From: JBFJKD01 sp038106145
GTDB lineage: Bacteria > Pseudomonadota > Gammaproteobacteria > Pseudomonadales > Porticoccaceae
Length of the DNA: 64,000 nucleotides
Assembly (NCBI GenBank): GCA_038106145.1
Contig: JAYODD010000010.1
Coordinates: 54,326-118,325 of the forward strand
Direction: 5' to 3'
Position numbers and translations under genes: made by a program. Below the pieces are notes generated by a model. The model was not told where the DNA came from, did no database searches, and worked only from the letters and a program-made list of their open reading frames with translations. Positions within the stretch are counted from its first letter, which is position 1. Every line of letters begins with the position of its first letter. Positions 16,324-26,075 of this stretch are shown here, piece by piece.

Positions 16324-19044
16324 ATGACCGAATCGATTACGCTGGCGCCGCTACTGTTTTTTGACGAGAAACGGTTTCTCGCCAATCTCGCGGCGGGCCG
16401 CGCCCTCGATGTGTTCAGGGACGCTATCAGCGCGGCCAATATCCACTTCGACACCCGTTTCGAGCAGGGTGAAGGGGTGCGCGCGCTGGTTACCGAACGA
16501 GCCGCGTTTATCGACCGCATTCTTGGCCATGCCTGGAACCGCTTTCAATGGGACCAGCATATTGCGCTGCTGGCAGTTGGCGGTTACGGCCGCAACGAGC
16601 TGCATCCCCACTCCGACGTCGATTTGCTGGTACTCACCAAAAGTAACCGCCACCACACTTACCAGCAGAGTCTGGAAGGGTTTTTCACTTTTTTATGGGA
16701 TATTCAGCTCACTATCGGACACAGCGTGCGCTCCGTATCCCAGTGTGTGGAAGAGGCAAAATCCGACATCACCGTCGCCACCAACCTGATGGAAAGTCGC
16801 ACCCTTGCGGGCAATGGTGCGTTACGGGCGCTCATGGAGGAGAAAACCGCGCCCCGCAAAATTTGGCGCAGCGATCGGTTTTTTCGCGCCAAATGGGACG
16901 AACAGCTGGAGCGCCATCGCAAGCACGGCAATACGGAGTACAACCTCGAACCCAATATCAAGGAGGCCCCGGGCGGACTCCGCGATATTCAGACCATCAA
17001 CTGGGTTGCCAAGCGCCATTTCCAGGTGAATTCACTCGCCGCCCTGGTGGACAAGGATTTTCTGACCAGTGAAGAATACGACATGCTGCGCCAGGGCGAA
17101 GAGTTTTTATGGCGGGTGCGCTACGGATTGCACCTGCTGGCCAGGCGACCCGAGGAGCGCCTGCTGTTTGAGTACCAACGCAAACTGGCGACAGAATTTG
17201 GCTACCGCGACAACGACGAACGCCTCGCCGTAGAGCAATTTATGCAGCGCTACTATCGAGTGGTGCTGAGTATGCGCGAGCTGAACGACGTGCTGCTGCA
17301 ATATCTCGACGAGGTGATTTTACGCCACAACAAGGCGCGACAGGTGCGCGCCATCAACCCCCGCTTCCAGGTGCGCGACGAGCATATCGAAACGGTGCAC
17401 GAACATATTTTTGAAGAATACCCCTCGGCGCTACTGGAAATATTTGTCCTGCTGGGGGAGGACGAATCGATTAAGGGCGTGCGCTCCGCAACCATCCGCC
17501 AGATCCAGCGTTATCGGCATCTTATCGACGACGCCTTTCGCAGCGATCCCCACAATATTGCGCTGTTTATGCGCCTGTTGCGCTGCCCCGGAAAACTATC
17601 CGACCAACTACAACGCATGACCCGCTACGGCATTCTCGGCAAATACCTCCCCGAATTTGGCCGCATTACCGGGCAAATGCAGCACGATCTGTTTCACATC
17701 TACCCCGTGGATGCGCACACCATTCAGGTGATTCGCAATATGCGGCGCTTTGATCGGGCGGACGCCACGGAAAAATTTCCGGTGGTCTCACACATCTACA
17801 AAACCCTGGCAAAACCGGAACTGCTGTTCATCGCGGGTCTGTTCCACGACATTGGCAAGGGTCGCGGCGGCGATCATTCTACCCTGGGAGCCATGGACGT
17901 CGTTGCGTTCGCCCAGCGCCACGGACAGTCCCCGCAGGAAATCCGCCTCCTCAAGTGGTTGGTGGAAAATCATCTGGTGATGTCCAGTACCTCGCAACGG
18001 GAGGATATTTCGGACCCCGGCGTGATTTATAAATTTGCGCGACTGGTGGGGGATCAGATTCACCTCGACTATCTGTACGCCCTGACCGTGGCGGATATTA
18101 ACGCCACCAATCCGACCCTGTGGAACAACTGGAAAGGCTCCCTGATGCGCCAGCTGTATTTCGAAACCCGCACCGCGTTACAGCGCGGTCTCGAAAACCC
18201 CGTTGACAAACGCGAGTGGGTGGCGAATACCCGTAACGAAGCACTCGAGCTACTGGCACAAATGGCAATTCCCAACAGCGCGGCGCAAGCACTGTGGGGC
18301 GACGTGGGAGAAGAGTTTTTTTTACAGGAAAAAGCGTCAGTAATTGCGCGCTGTACACACGCGATACTGAGCGCGGACAACCGCGAAGAACCGATCATTT
18401 TGATCGAAAATGCCGGCGTTGAAGAGGCCACGGCCACGCGGATTTTTATTCACACCACGGGACTCGCCAATGTCTTTCCGATTACCGCCGCTGCACTGGA
18501 CCAGCTGCGCCTGAATATTCAGGACGCGCGCCTGAACAGAACCAGTAGTGGTCACACTTTTGATATGTTCTACGTGCTGGACGACAATAACAACCCCTTT
18601 GGTGCCAATCAGCACCAGGTATCCCAGGTGCGCAACGCGCTGAGCAAAGCCCTGCGCAATCCTACGGGGGACACCTTCAGTGTACAACGGCGTACCTCCC
18701 GTCAACTGAAACAGTTTACCATGGGGACGGCCGTGTATTTGAGTAATGACATCGACACCAACGTCACGTCACTCGAAGTCATCACCCCCGACCGCCCCGG
18801 ATTACTCGCTCATCTGGGACGCATTTTTATGCGCTTTGGCCTGCATTTGCACAGCGCTAAAATCGCGACCCTCGGCGAGCGGGTGGAAGATACTTTTTAC
18901 GTTACCGATCTCGACTACCAACCACTCAGCGACCCGACTGTTTGTGAAAAATTGCAGGCCACCATCTGTCAGGAACTCGACGATCGCAATCGCCAGGAGG
19001 CGGAAATCAGCGCGCCCCTGCAACGGCTGAAAGTTTTGCACTGA
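16324..19044 (+). CDS. glnD: Bifunctional PII uridylyltransferase/uridylyl-removing enzyme
   Basis: GlnD senses glutamine and adds or removes UMP on PII proteins, controlling nitrogen metabolism. The 906-aa protein has an N-terminal nucleotidyltransferase domain (GGYGRNELHPHSDVDLL, D98 and D100), a linker, an HD hydrolase domain (GLFHDIGKGRGGDHS, about residue 510) and two C-terminal ACT domains (about 700-890). The ATG at 16324 removes a spurious 62-codon extension that overlaps map. The order map-glnD-dapC is Pseudomonas-like. Confidence 0.96.
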   Translation: MTESITLAPLLFFDEKRFLANLAAGRALDVFRDAISAANIHFDTRFEQGEGVRALVTERAAFIDRILGHAWNRFQWDQHIALLAVGGYGRNELHPHSDVDLLVLTKSNRHHTYQQSLEGFFTFLWDIQLTIGHSVRSVSQCVEEAKSDITVATNLMESRTLAGNGALRALMEEKTAPRKIWRSDRFFRAKWDEQLERHRKHGNTEYNLEPNIKEAPGGLRDIQTINWVAKRHFQVNSLAALVDKDFLTSEEYDMLRQGEEFLWRVRYGLHLLARRPEERLLFEYQRKLATEFGYRDNDERLAVEQFMQRYYRVVLSMRELNDVLLQYLDEVILRHNKARQVRAINPRFQVRDEHIETVHEHIFEEYPSALLEIFVLLGEDESIKGVRSATIRQIQRYRHLIDDAFRSDPHNIALFMRLLRCPGKLSDQLQRMTRYGILGKYLPEFGRITGQMQHDLFHIYPVDAHTIQVIRNMRRFDRADATEKFPVVSHIYKTLAKPELLFIAGLFHDIGKGRGGDHSTLGAMDVVAFAQRHGQSPQEIRLLKWLVENHLVMSSTSQREDISDPGVIYKFARLVGDQIHLDYLYALTVADINATNPTLWNNWKGSLMRQLYFETRTALQRGLENPVDKREWVANTRNEALELLAQMAIPNSAAQALWGDVGEEFFLQEKASVIARCTHAILSADNREEPIILIENAGVEEATATRIFIHTTGLANVFPITAAALDQLRLNIQDARLNRTSSGHTFDMFYVLDDNNNPFGANQHQVSQVRNALSKALRNPTGDTFSVQRRTSRQLKQFTMGTAVYLSNDIDTNVTSLEVITPDRPGLLAHLGRIFMRFGLHLHSAKIATLGERVEDTFYVTDLDYQPLSDPTVCEKLQATICQELDDRNRQEAEISAPLQRLKVLH

Positions 19045-19122
19045 GGGTACACGGGTGAAACACATAATTACACCGCGCAGGCGTGCTGTCTTGCCTGTAT
19101 ACATTTCGTAGCGAGACCAGTC

Positions 19123-20316
19123 ATGAATCCAGATTTGACCCGATTGCAACCTTACCCGTTCGAAAAACTGCGAGCTCTGCTGAACGGCGCGACTCCACCA
19201 CCCCAACTACCGGGAATCAGCCTCGCGGTCGGCGAGCCGCAACACGCGGCGCCGGCGCACGTCGCGGAGGCGCTGCTCAGGGAAATTGCAGGACTTTCCA
19301 CCTATCCAACCACCAGAGGCTTGGCACATTTGCGCACGGCCATTTGCGCCTGGCTAACCGAACGCTTTCACCTGACCGCCACACCGGTCGACCCGGAACG
19401 ACAGGTCCTGCCCGTGAATGGCACGCGGGAAGCCCTGTTTGCCTTTGCGCAGCTGATCGTGGAGCGTGGCGCCCAGGCGACCGTGGTTATGCCCAACCCG
19501 TTTTACCAGATCTACGAAGGTGCGGCCATTATGGCGGGGGCGCAGCCCGTATTTCTGGACTGCACCGCCGACAACCGGTTTCAACCCGATTTCGATAAGG
19601 TCAGCGCCGACACCTGGCAACGCTGTCAATTGCTCTACCTGTGTTCGCCCGGCAACCCCACCGGCGCGGTGTTCGATCTGACCACCCTGAAAAAGGTTAT
19701 CGCCCTGGCGGACGAGCACGATTTCGTGATCGCCAGCGACGAGTGCTACTCGGAGATTTACCACGACGAAAATCATCCGCCGCCGGGTCTGCTGCAGGCG
19801 TGCGCCGAGCTTGGCCGCACGGACTTCAAACGCTGTGTGGCGTTTCACAGCCTGTCAAAGCGCTCCAATCTGCCGGGGCTGCGTTCCGGATTTGTCGCTG
19901 GAGACGCGGACATTCTGGATAAATTTTTGCTGTATCGCACCTATCATGGCTGCGCCATGCCGGTGCAACACCAGATTGCCAGTATCGCCGCCTGGAGCGA
20001 CGAACTGCATGTGCGCGAAAACCGGCGCCAGTATCGGGAAAAGTTCCAGATAATGATCGCGACCCTCGCGCCGGTTTTACCGGTGCAACTGCCGGACGCC
20101 GGGTTTTATTTATGGCCACAGACACCCGTGGCAGACGATCAGTTTGCGCGCGATCTGTACGCACAACAACATGTCACCGTGGTGCCCGGACGCTATCTGG
20201 CGCGGGCTGGCGCGAGGGGTAATCCCGGGGAAAACCGAGTGCGCCTGGCGCTGGTAGCAGCGACCGAAGAGTGTCGAGCGGCCGCCCTGCGCATCCGCTC
20301 TTTTCTGGAATCCTGA
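19123..20316 (+). CDS. dapC: Succinyldiaminopimelate transaminase
   Basis: DapC is a PLP-dependent class I aminotransferase. It converts N-succinyl-2-amino-6-ketopimelate to N-succinyl-LL-2,6-diaminopimelate in lysine and peptidoglycan precursor synthesis. The 397-aa protein shows the fold-type I hallmarks: SPGNPTG, the SDECYSEIYHD Asp/Tyr region, and the PLP lysine in SLSKRSNLPGLRSG. Its place after glnD, with dapD and dapE in the same window, supports DapC over ArgD-type enzymes. Confidence 0.92.
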   Translation: MNPDLTRLQPYPFEKLRALLNGATPPPQLPGISLAVGEPQHAAPAHVAEALLREIAGLSTYPTTRGLAHLRTAICAWLTERFHLTATPVDPERQVLPVNGTREALFAFAQLIVERGAQATVVMPNPFYQIYEGAAIMAGAQPVFLDCTADNRFQPDFDKVSADTWQRCQLLYLCSPGNPTGAVFDLTTLKKVIALADEHDFVIASDECYSEIYHDENHPPPGLLQACAELGRTDFKRCVAFHSLSKRSNLPGLRSGFVAGDADILDKFLLYRTYHGCAMPVQHQIASIAAWSDELHVRENRRQYREKFQIMIATLAPVLPVQLPDAGFYLWPQTPVADDQFARDLYAQQHVTVVPGRYLARAGARGNPGENRVRLALVAATEECRAAALRIRSFLES

Positions 20317-20318
20317 CC

Positions 20319-20972
20319 GTGTTAAAAGCTGAACGCGTGCAATTTATTCAGGACACCCTGAATCAACTGTACCCGACGCAACCCATTCCCCTTGATCACA
20401 GGGATCCCTACACCCTGCTAATAGCGGTATTGCTGTCCGCGCAATGCACCGATGAACGGGTCAACAAGGTAACGCCAGCACTGTTCAAACTGGCGGATAC
20501 CCCGCAGAAAATGGTACGCGTTCCCGTGGCAAAAATACGCGATATTATTCGGCCCTGCGGTCTTTCCCCGAAAAAATCCCAGGCCATTGCGGCGCTCTCC
20601 GCAATACTGCTGGAACAACACGATGGCCAGGTCCCGTGCGACATGGCCGCCCTCGAAGCCCTGCCCGGGGTCGGCCATAAAACCGCCAGCGTGGTCATGT
20701 CACAGGCGTTCGGCCAACCCGCATTTCCGGTTGACACTCACATTCATCGCCTCGCGCAGCGCTGGGGTCTGAGCAGCGGGAAAAATGTGATGCAAACAGA
20801 AAAGGACCTGAAACGGCTGTTTCCGCGGACGCGCTGGAACGCGCTACATCTACAAATTATTTACTACGGCCGCGAACACTGCTCCGCTCGAGGCTGCGAC
20901 GGCACGCGCTGCATTATTTGCCGAACCTGTTTTCCCAGGCGCTCTAAACCGGTGGCGACCAAACGGGCCTGA
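20319..20972 (+). CDS. nth: Endonuclease III
   Basis: Nth is a DNA glycosylase/AP lyase for oxidised pyrimidines. The helix-hairpin-helix LPGVGHKTASVV carries the catalytic K121, and D139 is in VDTHIHR. The GTG at 20319, two bases after the dapC stop, gives 217 aa and aligns with E. coli Nth. The C-terminal cysteines (C188, C193, C198, C201, C204) do not follow the E. coli C-x6-C-x2-C-x5-C cluster spacing, although enough are present to bind a 4Fe-4S cluster. Confidence 0.93.
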   Translation: MLKAERVQFIQDTLNQLYPTQPIPLDHRDPYTLLIAVLLSAQCTDERVNKVTPALFKLADTPQKMVRVPVAKIRDIIRPCGLSPKKSQAIAALSAILLEQHDGQVPCDMAALEALPGVGHKTASVVMSQAFGQPAFPVDTHIHRLAQRWGLSSGKNVMQTEKDLKRLFPRTRWNALHLQIIYYGREHCSARGCDGTRCIICRTCFPRRSKPVATKRA

Positions 20973-21013
20973 AGTATCTGGACGCCCTGCGGCCACCGGG
21001 GATACTGAAAAAA

Positions 21014-21523
21014 TCAGCGGGAACGCCGAAGCTGTGGCGGCTTTTTGAGCGGCGGGGGAATCCCGTAGAGCCGGCGCACACGACTGGGGCTCGGAGCGCC
21101 CAGACAAAAACTTTCCTCGGGGTCTATGACCATGCGTCCGGCCATCGCTTCGCGCCCCAATAACATACGGTAGCCCATGGAGTCGCGATTGGCCAACGTC
21201 AACTCGATGGTCCAGGAGCGGGATCGCACCGCGATAGGGACTTTGATCACGTAGCGCTTTTCCATGCCGCCGCCGGAGTTTTTGACCACGCGGCGATCCA
21301 CCACCCGCGCCTCGCAGCTTACGGTGGTCTTGCGATTTTTCTGCAGCGGGTGTACATCGAATCGGACCCACGACTGATCGCCGCGTTTAAATGCGTGTAC
21401 GTTAAACGCGTGTAACGACGAGGTTTTTGCGCCGGAATCGACCCGCACCTTGATGGCAGGTATGCCGAGTCCCGGCAACGCGCACCACTCCTCACAGCCC
21501 ACGGTAATTTTCTCGGTAACCAT
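21014..21523 (-). CDS. Retropepsin-like protein of the RimB / 'ATP-dependent zinc protease' family
   Basis: The protein (about 169 aa from the ATG at 21523; 176 aa from 21544) matches the PF05618-type family found beside or fused to RimK. It contains a pepsin-like DSGAKTSSLHA motif (D29-S30-G31) and the later GYRMLLGREAM region, both typical. Members are predicted aspartic peptidases. RimB of Pseudomonas trims glutamate tails added to S6 by RimK. No rimK or rimA is adjacent here, so the substrate is unknown. The C-terminus is basic and Pro-rich. Confidence 0.75.
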   Translation of the reverse strand: MVTEKITVGCEEWCALPGLGIPAIKVRVDSGAKTSSLHAFNVHAFKRGDQSWVRFDVHPLQKNRKTTVSCEARVVDRRVVKNSGGGMEKRYVIKVPIAVRSRSWTIELTLANRDSMGYRMLLGREAMAGRMVIDPEESFCLGAPSPSRVRRLYGIPPPLKKPPQLRRSR

Positions 21524-21618
21524 CAGCGTGTAGCTCGCGCGCACCCACTACCGGGAATCATTGGCAAGTTCAGCGCACAACCCGGCAAACCTGCGCGTTC
21601 CCCGCGGTCGCACATGCG

Positions 21619-22230
21619 TTAAAATCGATCCGTCACAACAACCTCGTTAACGGCCAATTGCCCGGGGCGCGGCCACGGCTCCTGAGTACTTTTGCCAATG
21701 GTCACAAACATGGAAATGATGTGATGTTCAGGTAGATTGATGAGCTTGCCAACTGCGTCGAAATCAAAACCATCCATGGGGCAGGAATCATAGCCCATGG
21801 CCTTCGCCGTCAACATCAGGGTTTGCGCCGCCATACCACAGGAACGCATCGCTTCGTCGCGTTGCACCTGATCGTGCCCGCGGTAATAGTTGTCTATCAT
21901 GGGCAACATAAACTGCTGCACCCCCGCATCGGCATTTTGCCAATAACGGTCCGGGTTTCGCTCCCAGGATTTAGTATCCGCACACAGAACAATCAACAAC
22001 GAGGCATCCGTTACCTGCGCCTGATCCCAGGCCGCAGCGCGAATCTGGCGCCGCAATTTTTTGTCCTTAACCACGACAAAACGCCAGTTTTGAATATTGA
22101 AAGCAGTCGGCGATTTAAGCGCCAGATCAAACAACAATTTTTCTTCTTCAGATGTGAGTTGATGATTTGCATCGTACTGCTTAACCGCTCGCCTTGTCTC
22201 TATTGCTTCAAACACATTCATGCGGGCCAT
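21619..22230 (-). CDS. Nitroreductase family protein (NfsB-like)
   Basis: The 203-aa flavoprotein has the family's FMN-binding start (ETRRAVKQYD), PTAFNIQNWRFVVV near residue 40, and the later CGMAAQTLMLTAKAMGYDSCPMDGF region. Such enzymes reduce nitroaromatics, quinones or related acceptors with NAD(P)H as homodimers. The natural substrate is not evident. It lies alone between the RimB-like gene and the ArsC-like gene. Confidence 0.85.
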   Translation of the reverse strand: MARMNVFEAIETRRAVKQYDANHQLTSEEEKLLFDLALKSPTAFNIQNWRFVVVKDKKLRRQIRAAAWDQAQVTDASLLIVLCADTKSWERNPDRYWQNADAGVQQFMLPMIDNYYRGHDQVQRDEAMRSCGMAAQTLMLTAKAMGYDSCPMDGFDFDAVGKLINLPEHHIISMFVTIGKSTQEPWPRPGQLAVNEVVVTDRF

Positions 22231-22534
22231 GCCTCTTGTTTTAGTTAATTGACATCCGTCGTTAAGGGTTTAGTTAACATACCTCGCACCAGCCGCGCCA
22301 ACTCGCGGCGATTCCACGCGATCGCCGTCAGCGGCGACGTCGCGTACCGGTCCGCTCATCATGCCCGGCTATATCGCGGTGCGAAAGTGTGCCGCGATAC
22401 ATTCACGAATTCGATAATAGAGACCCATCAACAGGATGTCCACCGCACCCATGCTCGCGGAGACACGATCCGGCGCTGTATCGTATTGAGTATTTTGGTA
22501 TCCTTGCCCGCTATCTCCAGATTGAGTCTTTGCG
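22231..22534. other. Intergenic region upstream of the ArsC-like gene
   Basis: About 300 bp between a divergent nitroreductase gene and the ArsC-like gene. Short ORFs here resemble no family and lack ribosome-binding sites. An extended -10-like TGGTATCCT (22496-22504) precedes the ArsC-like gene without a good -35. I see no repeat or RNA gene. Confidence 0.5.
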
Positions 22535-22903
22535 GTGACGGTTCTATACGGTATCAGTAATTGTGACACGGTAAGAAAAGCCCGTGGCTGGCTCGATCAA
22601 CACGCCGTGAACTACCGTTTTCACGATCTGCGTCGGGACGGGTTAACCCGTGCCCATTTGCAACGCTGGCTGGCCGCCGTACAAGACTGGGAAATGCTGC
22701 TCAACCGGCGCAGCACCACCTGGAAACAGCTCGACGATGCGATCCGACGACAACTGAATGGGCGCACCGTGGGGGACATGCTACTTGCCCACCCGACTCT
22801 GATTAAACGCCCGCTCGTCGAGCATGCCGGCGCACTGATGGTTGGCTTCAAGGAAGCCGATTATCAATCGTTCTTTCACCCATCCAATGGCCAACAAGGC
22901 TAA
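22535..22903 (+). CDS. ArsC/Spx-family thioredoxin-fold protein (YffB-like)
   Basis: The 122-aa protein has the family's N-terminal GISNCDTVRKAR with a single active-site cysteine (C10), and the C-terminal KRPLVE arginine region. These are small thioredoxin-fold proteins related to arsenate reductase. YffB, next to dapE in E. coli, binds glutathione weakly and has no settled function. Here it sits 12 bp before dapD, so its link to dap genes is conserved. The likely start is a GTG at 22535. Confidence 0.85.
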   Translation: MTVLYGISNCDTVRKARGWLDQHAVNYRFHDLRRDGLTRAHLQRWLAAVQDWEMLLNRRSTTWKQLDDAIRRQLNGRTVGDMLLAHPTLIKRPLVEHAGALMVGFKEADYQSFFHPSNGQQG

Positions 22904-22915
22904 CCAGGAACACTC

Positions 22916-23950
22916 ATGACCCATCTGTACAGTATCGGTTTAGGGGTTGGCACGCACAACGCGGACGGCAACTGGCTCGAAGTGTATTACCCGCAACCCC
23001 TCCTGAACCCGGCGCCCACCATCGTGGAGGCCTTCGCCGATGTACTTAATTATGCCGACGGAAACCTTTGTTGCGATCTCGACGAACATCACCTGCAGGC
23101 TCTGGCGGGCGAACTGGAAGATCGTGGCGCCACAGCCCTTGCCAACCTGGCGCGTCGCCTGAAAGGCAGCGCCCGTCCGGTCGTTGCCGTGCTTCTGGCC
23201 GACGACAGCGCTCCCACCACGGTTCCCGCAGCGTATCTGAAACTGCACCTGATTTCCCACCGCCTGGTGAAACCCCACGGCACCAATCTCAGCGGTATCT
23301 TTGGGGTTCTGCCCAACGTGGCCTGGACCAACGAGGGCCCTGTCGATCTGGCCGAACTGGCCGACAGACAGTTGGCGGCCCGCCTCAGGGGGGGCAACCT
23401 GGCCGTTGACTGTGTCGATAAATTTCCAAAAATGACCGACTATGTGGTGCCAACCGGCGTGCGCATCGCCGACACTGCGCGGGTGCGCCTGGGGGCCTAC
23501 ATCGGCGCGGGCACCACCATCATGCACGAAGGTTTTGTGAACTTTAACGCTGGCACCGAAGGCCCTGGCATGATCGAAGGTCGGGTTTCAGCCGGCGTGT
23601 TTATCGGCGCCGGCTCGGACCTCGGCGGTAGCAGCTCCACCATGGGCACACTTTCCGGCGGCGGCAACATTGTCATTTCCGTCGGCAAAGAGTGCCTGCT
23701 GGGCGCTAATGCGGGGATCGGCATTCCCCTCGGGGACCGCTGCATTGTCGAGGCCGGACTGTATATTACGGCGGGCACCAAGGTGGTGCTGCTGGACGAC
23801 CACCTGCAGCCAGCAGGCGAAGCCAAAGCACGGGATCTGGCCGGCCGTTCCGACCTGTTATTCCGGCGCAACTCCCTGAGCGGTGCCATTGAATGTCTGA
23901 CTAACCGCACTGCCGTGGCCCTGAACGAGGCGCTACACGCCAACAATTAA
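22916..23950 (+). CDS. dapD: Tetrahydrodipicolinate N-succinyltransferase
   Basis: DapD transfers succinyl from succinyl-CoA to tetrahydrodipicolinate, the first succinylase-pathway step in lysine/DAP synthesis. The 344-aa protein is of the longer DapD type found in Pseudomonas and actinobacteria. It has an N-terminal alpha/beta domain and a left-handed beta helix (about 175-300) with the MHEGFVNFNAGTEGPGMIEG active-site region. Together with dapC, dapE and dapA in this window it completes much of the pathway. Confidence 0.95.
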   Translation: MTHLYSIGLGVGTHNADGNWLEVYYPQPLLNPAPTIVEAFADVLNYADGNLCCDLDEHHLQALAGELEDRGATALANLARRLKGSARPVVAVLLADDSAPTTVPAAYLKLHLISHRLVKPHGTNLSGIFGVLPNVAWTNEGPVDLAELADRQLAARLRGGNLAVDCVDKFPKMTDYVVPTGVRIADTARVRLGAYIGAGTTIMHEGFVNFNAGTEGPGMIEGRVSAGVFIGAGSDLGGSSSTMGTLSGGGNIVISVGKECLLGANAGIGIPLGDRCIVEAGLYITAGTKVVLLDDHLQPAGEAKARDLAGRSDLLFRRNSLSGAIECLTNRTAVALNEALHANN

Positions 23951-24018
23951 CTCAGCCACGATAAACCCGCCGTGTCGCTGCTGGGTCCGGGCACTGTCCC
24001 CGTGTGGATGGCGGCTGT

Positions 24019-24041
24019 CCCTGTGCGACAACCGCACGGGG
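24019..24041. terminator. Possible factor-dependent or structural hairpin between dapD and the deacetylase gene
   Basis: A nine-pair stem (24019-24027 with 24033-24041, one G-T pair, loop ACAAC) lies in the convergent spacer. It has no T tract, so it is not a clear intrinsic terminator. Confidence 0.35.
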
Positions 24042-24052
24042 CGGTGCAGCCA

Positions 24053-25849
24053 TTACCGCGATTTGGCCTGCGCTGATTTGTTGCGCCCCGCTACGCCGTT
24101 TTTTTCCAGGTACTCACCTCTACCCGCCACCAGACCCTCAAAGAAAGCGCGGGCGTTCTGGCCAAGGGTACGGGTGCGGTAACCCCCTTCCTGGACAATC
24201 AGCGTCGGTATACCCAGGCGTCCCACCGCACGCCCGTTGTCGCGAAAATCCGCGACTCCAAACATCCAGGTGCCGGTGGGGTCATCCTTCGCGGTGTCCA
24301 GCCCCAGCGCCAGTATCAGATAGGCTGGCTGGTGAGCCCGAATGCGTTTCAGGGCGCGCTCCAGGGTGCGCTGGTAGCGTGCGACGGAACATTTTTCCGG
24401 CAGTGGATAATTGACATTAAATCCCGCGCCTGCGGAAATACCCGTCTCATCGGCAAAGCCCGCAAAATAGGGATAGGCGAAACTGGGGTGACCGTGAATG
24501 GAAAGGGTCAACACATCGTCCCGGTCGTAGAAAATATCCTGGGTGCCATTGCCATGGTGAAAATCCAGATCGAGAATCGCCGACTTGCCGTAGCGACTGA
24601 GAAAATGCGCCGCCACGGCGGACGAATTAAAATAACAAAACCCGCCAAACGCGCGACGCTCCGCATGGTGTCCCGGCGGTCGCACCAGAGCATAGGCAAA
24701 TTGGCTGCCGCCCAGCACCTCCTGCGCGGCGGTCACGGCACAATCCACCGCGCCGCGCGCCGCCAGATAGGCGTTTTTATTCAGCGGGGTAAAAGTGTCC
24801 ATACAAAAATACCCGGCGCGAATATCCAGATCCCTGGGTTGACGTAGCGGATTGTGCAGTGGGAACACCGCTGGATAAATGGATTTTCCCGCCGGTACAC
24901 GCTCACAGGCCTGGCGCAGATAATCGACGTACCTGGCGTCGTGTACGGCCTTCAGCAATTTATCCCCCGATTTGCGCGGCTTGACCCCGTAAAAAAAACC
25001 GGTTTTTTCCAGCTCCGCCCAGATGTTCGCCACCCTGACTGGCGCTTCGACATACCCTCGGTCACGCACGTGGTGAATTTCATGCCCCTCGTTAAGCACT
25101 ATCGGGATACCTTCGACCTGCGCGGTTCTGGACACCTCGTGAACCACCCTTTTACTTTTTCCGTAGCGCGGTTCACGCAACTTAATCGGGTCGTCCTGAA
25201 ACGATTTGGTGACCGCCTGAATGTATTCTTCACTACACAGCGCGCCGTACTTGCGTTCCAGTATGGCGCGCACAATTTTACGAATTCTGGGCCGGCTGAT
25301 TTTTGTGTCCTGCCCCAGGGTGTCAACCACCAGAAAAAACAGATTGGAGTCCGGGCCGGTAACCGGTTTTTCAAACTCCCTGTTCAGTATCGGTCGCGCC
25401 CCGTAGCGTTCGTAAAAACGCAAACGCGCTTTGTTTTGCGCCAGTAATTCCGGGTTGGTAAGTAACTGGGGCTCGTCCGGCAGCACTTCGAAGAACACTC
25501 CCAGCAAACCCAGGGTTGCCGCCTCCTCCCGCACCCGCTCATACAATATGCCGCCCAGACCGCCCCCGGTTGTTCCGGGCGCGACAGAAATAAACTCCAG
25601 GTATCCGAACTGCAAGTCCGGCATGTGCAGAAACAGGGCAAAACCCTTGACCCGGTCGCGCGCATCCTCGGCGACAAACACCAGCGACCGAAACCGGTAT
25701 TTCAGGGGATCGCGCAGCTGACCCGGCAGTTTTGCTATCTCTTCGGGCGTAGCCAACGGAAATTGCTCGCGGATAATTTCCGCAACCTGCCGTAGCGCCT
25801 GCTGGTTGGCGACCGATACATCATCGTGGATTTTGCGAATTCTAAACAT
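24053..25849 (-). CDS. GNAT acetyltransferase - histone deacetylase-family fusion protein
   Basis: From the ATG at 25849 the product is 598 aa. The first ~180 residues look like a GNAT acyltransferase (GYLEFISVAPGTTGGGLGG acyl-CoA loop, later ARLRFYERYGARP). Residues ~250-590 form a class II HDAC/acetylpolyamine amidohydrolase domain with full catalytic machinery: GHH (H394, H395), DLDFHHGNGTQ with zinc ligands D429 and H431, zinc ligand D518 in LGLDTAKDD, and the GGY tyrosine Y557. It may add and remove acyl groups on the same protein, polyamine or small molecule. It is convergent with dapD and divergent from dapE. The substrate is unknown. Confidence 0.85.
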   Translation of the reverse strand: MFRIRKIHDDVSVANQQALRQVAEIIREQFPLATPEEIAKLPGQLRDPLKYRFRSLVFVAEDARDRVKGFALFLHMPDLQFGYLEFISVAPGTTGGGLGGILYERVREEAATLGLLGVFFEVLPDEPQLLTNPELLAQNKARLRFYERYGARPILNREFEKPVTGPDSNLFFLVVDTLGQDTKISRPRIRKIVRAILERKYGALCSEEYIQAVTKSFQDDPIKLREPRYGKSKRVVHEVSRTAQVEGIPIVLNEGHEIHHVRDRGYVEAPVRVANIWAELEKTGFFYGVKPRKSGDKLLKAVHDARYVDYLRQACERVPAGKSIYPAVFPLHNPLRQPRDLDIRAGYFCMDTFTPLNKNAYLAARGAVDCAVTAAQEVLGGSQFAYALVRPPGHHAERRAFGGFCYFNSSAVAAHFLSRYGKSAILDLDFHHGNGTQDIFYDRDDVLTLSIHGHPSFAYPYFAGFADETGISAGAGFNVNYPLPEKCSVARYQRTLERALKRIRAHQPAYLILALGLDTAKDDPTGTWMFGVADFRDNGRAVGRLGIPTLIVQEGGYRTRTLGQNARAFFEGLVAGRGEYLEKNGVAGRNKSAQAKSR

Positions 25850-26075
25850 CGACACCCCGGCACCCAAGCCCGATCTGTGGGCGGGCTATTGTTGACCAAC
25901 AACGCCTGCAACGCCACCCATTTAAACATCAGCGCCTGTGCGCAACGATTTTTTCTGTGGGGACAGATTCAGGACTTCCTTTTATCCTCAGGGTCGCTAC
26001 ACTGCTATTTTTTAACCACACCCTGGCTCAATCCTCGACTTGGGCTGCGGTCACTACTCAGGCCTTGCTACGCCG

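Noticed and set aside
22369..22569. 66-codon minus-strand ORF upstream of the ArsC-like gene
   Set aside because: It overlaps the start of the ArsC-like gene in antisense and lacks a translation signal.
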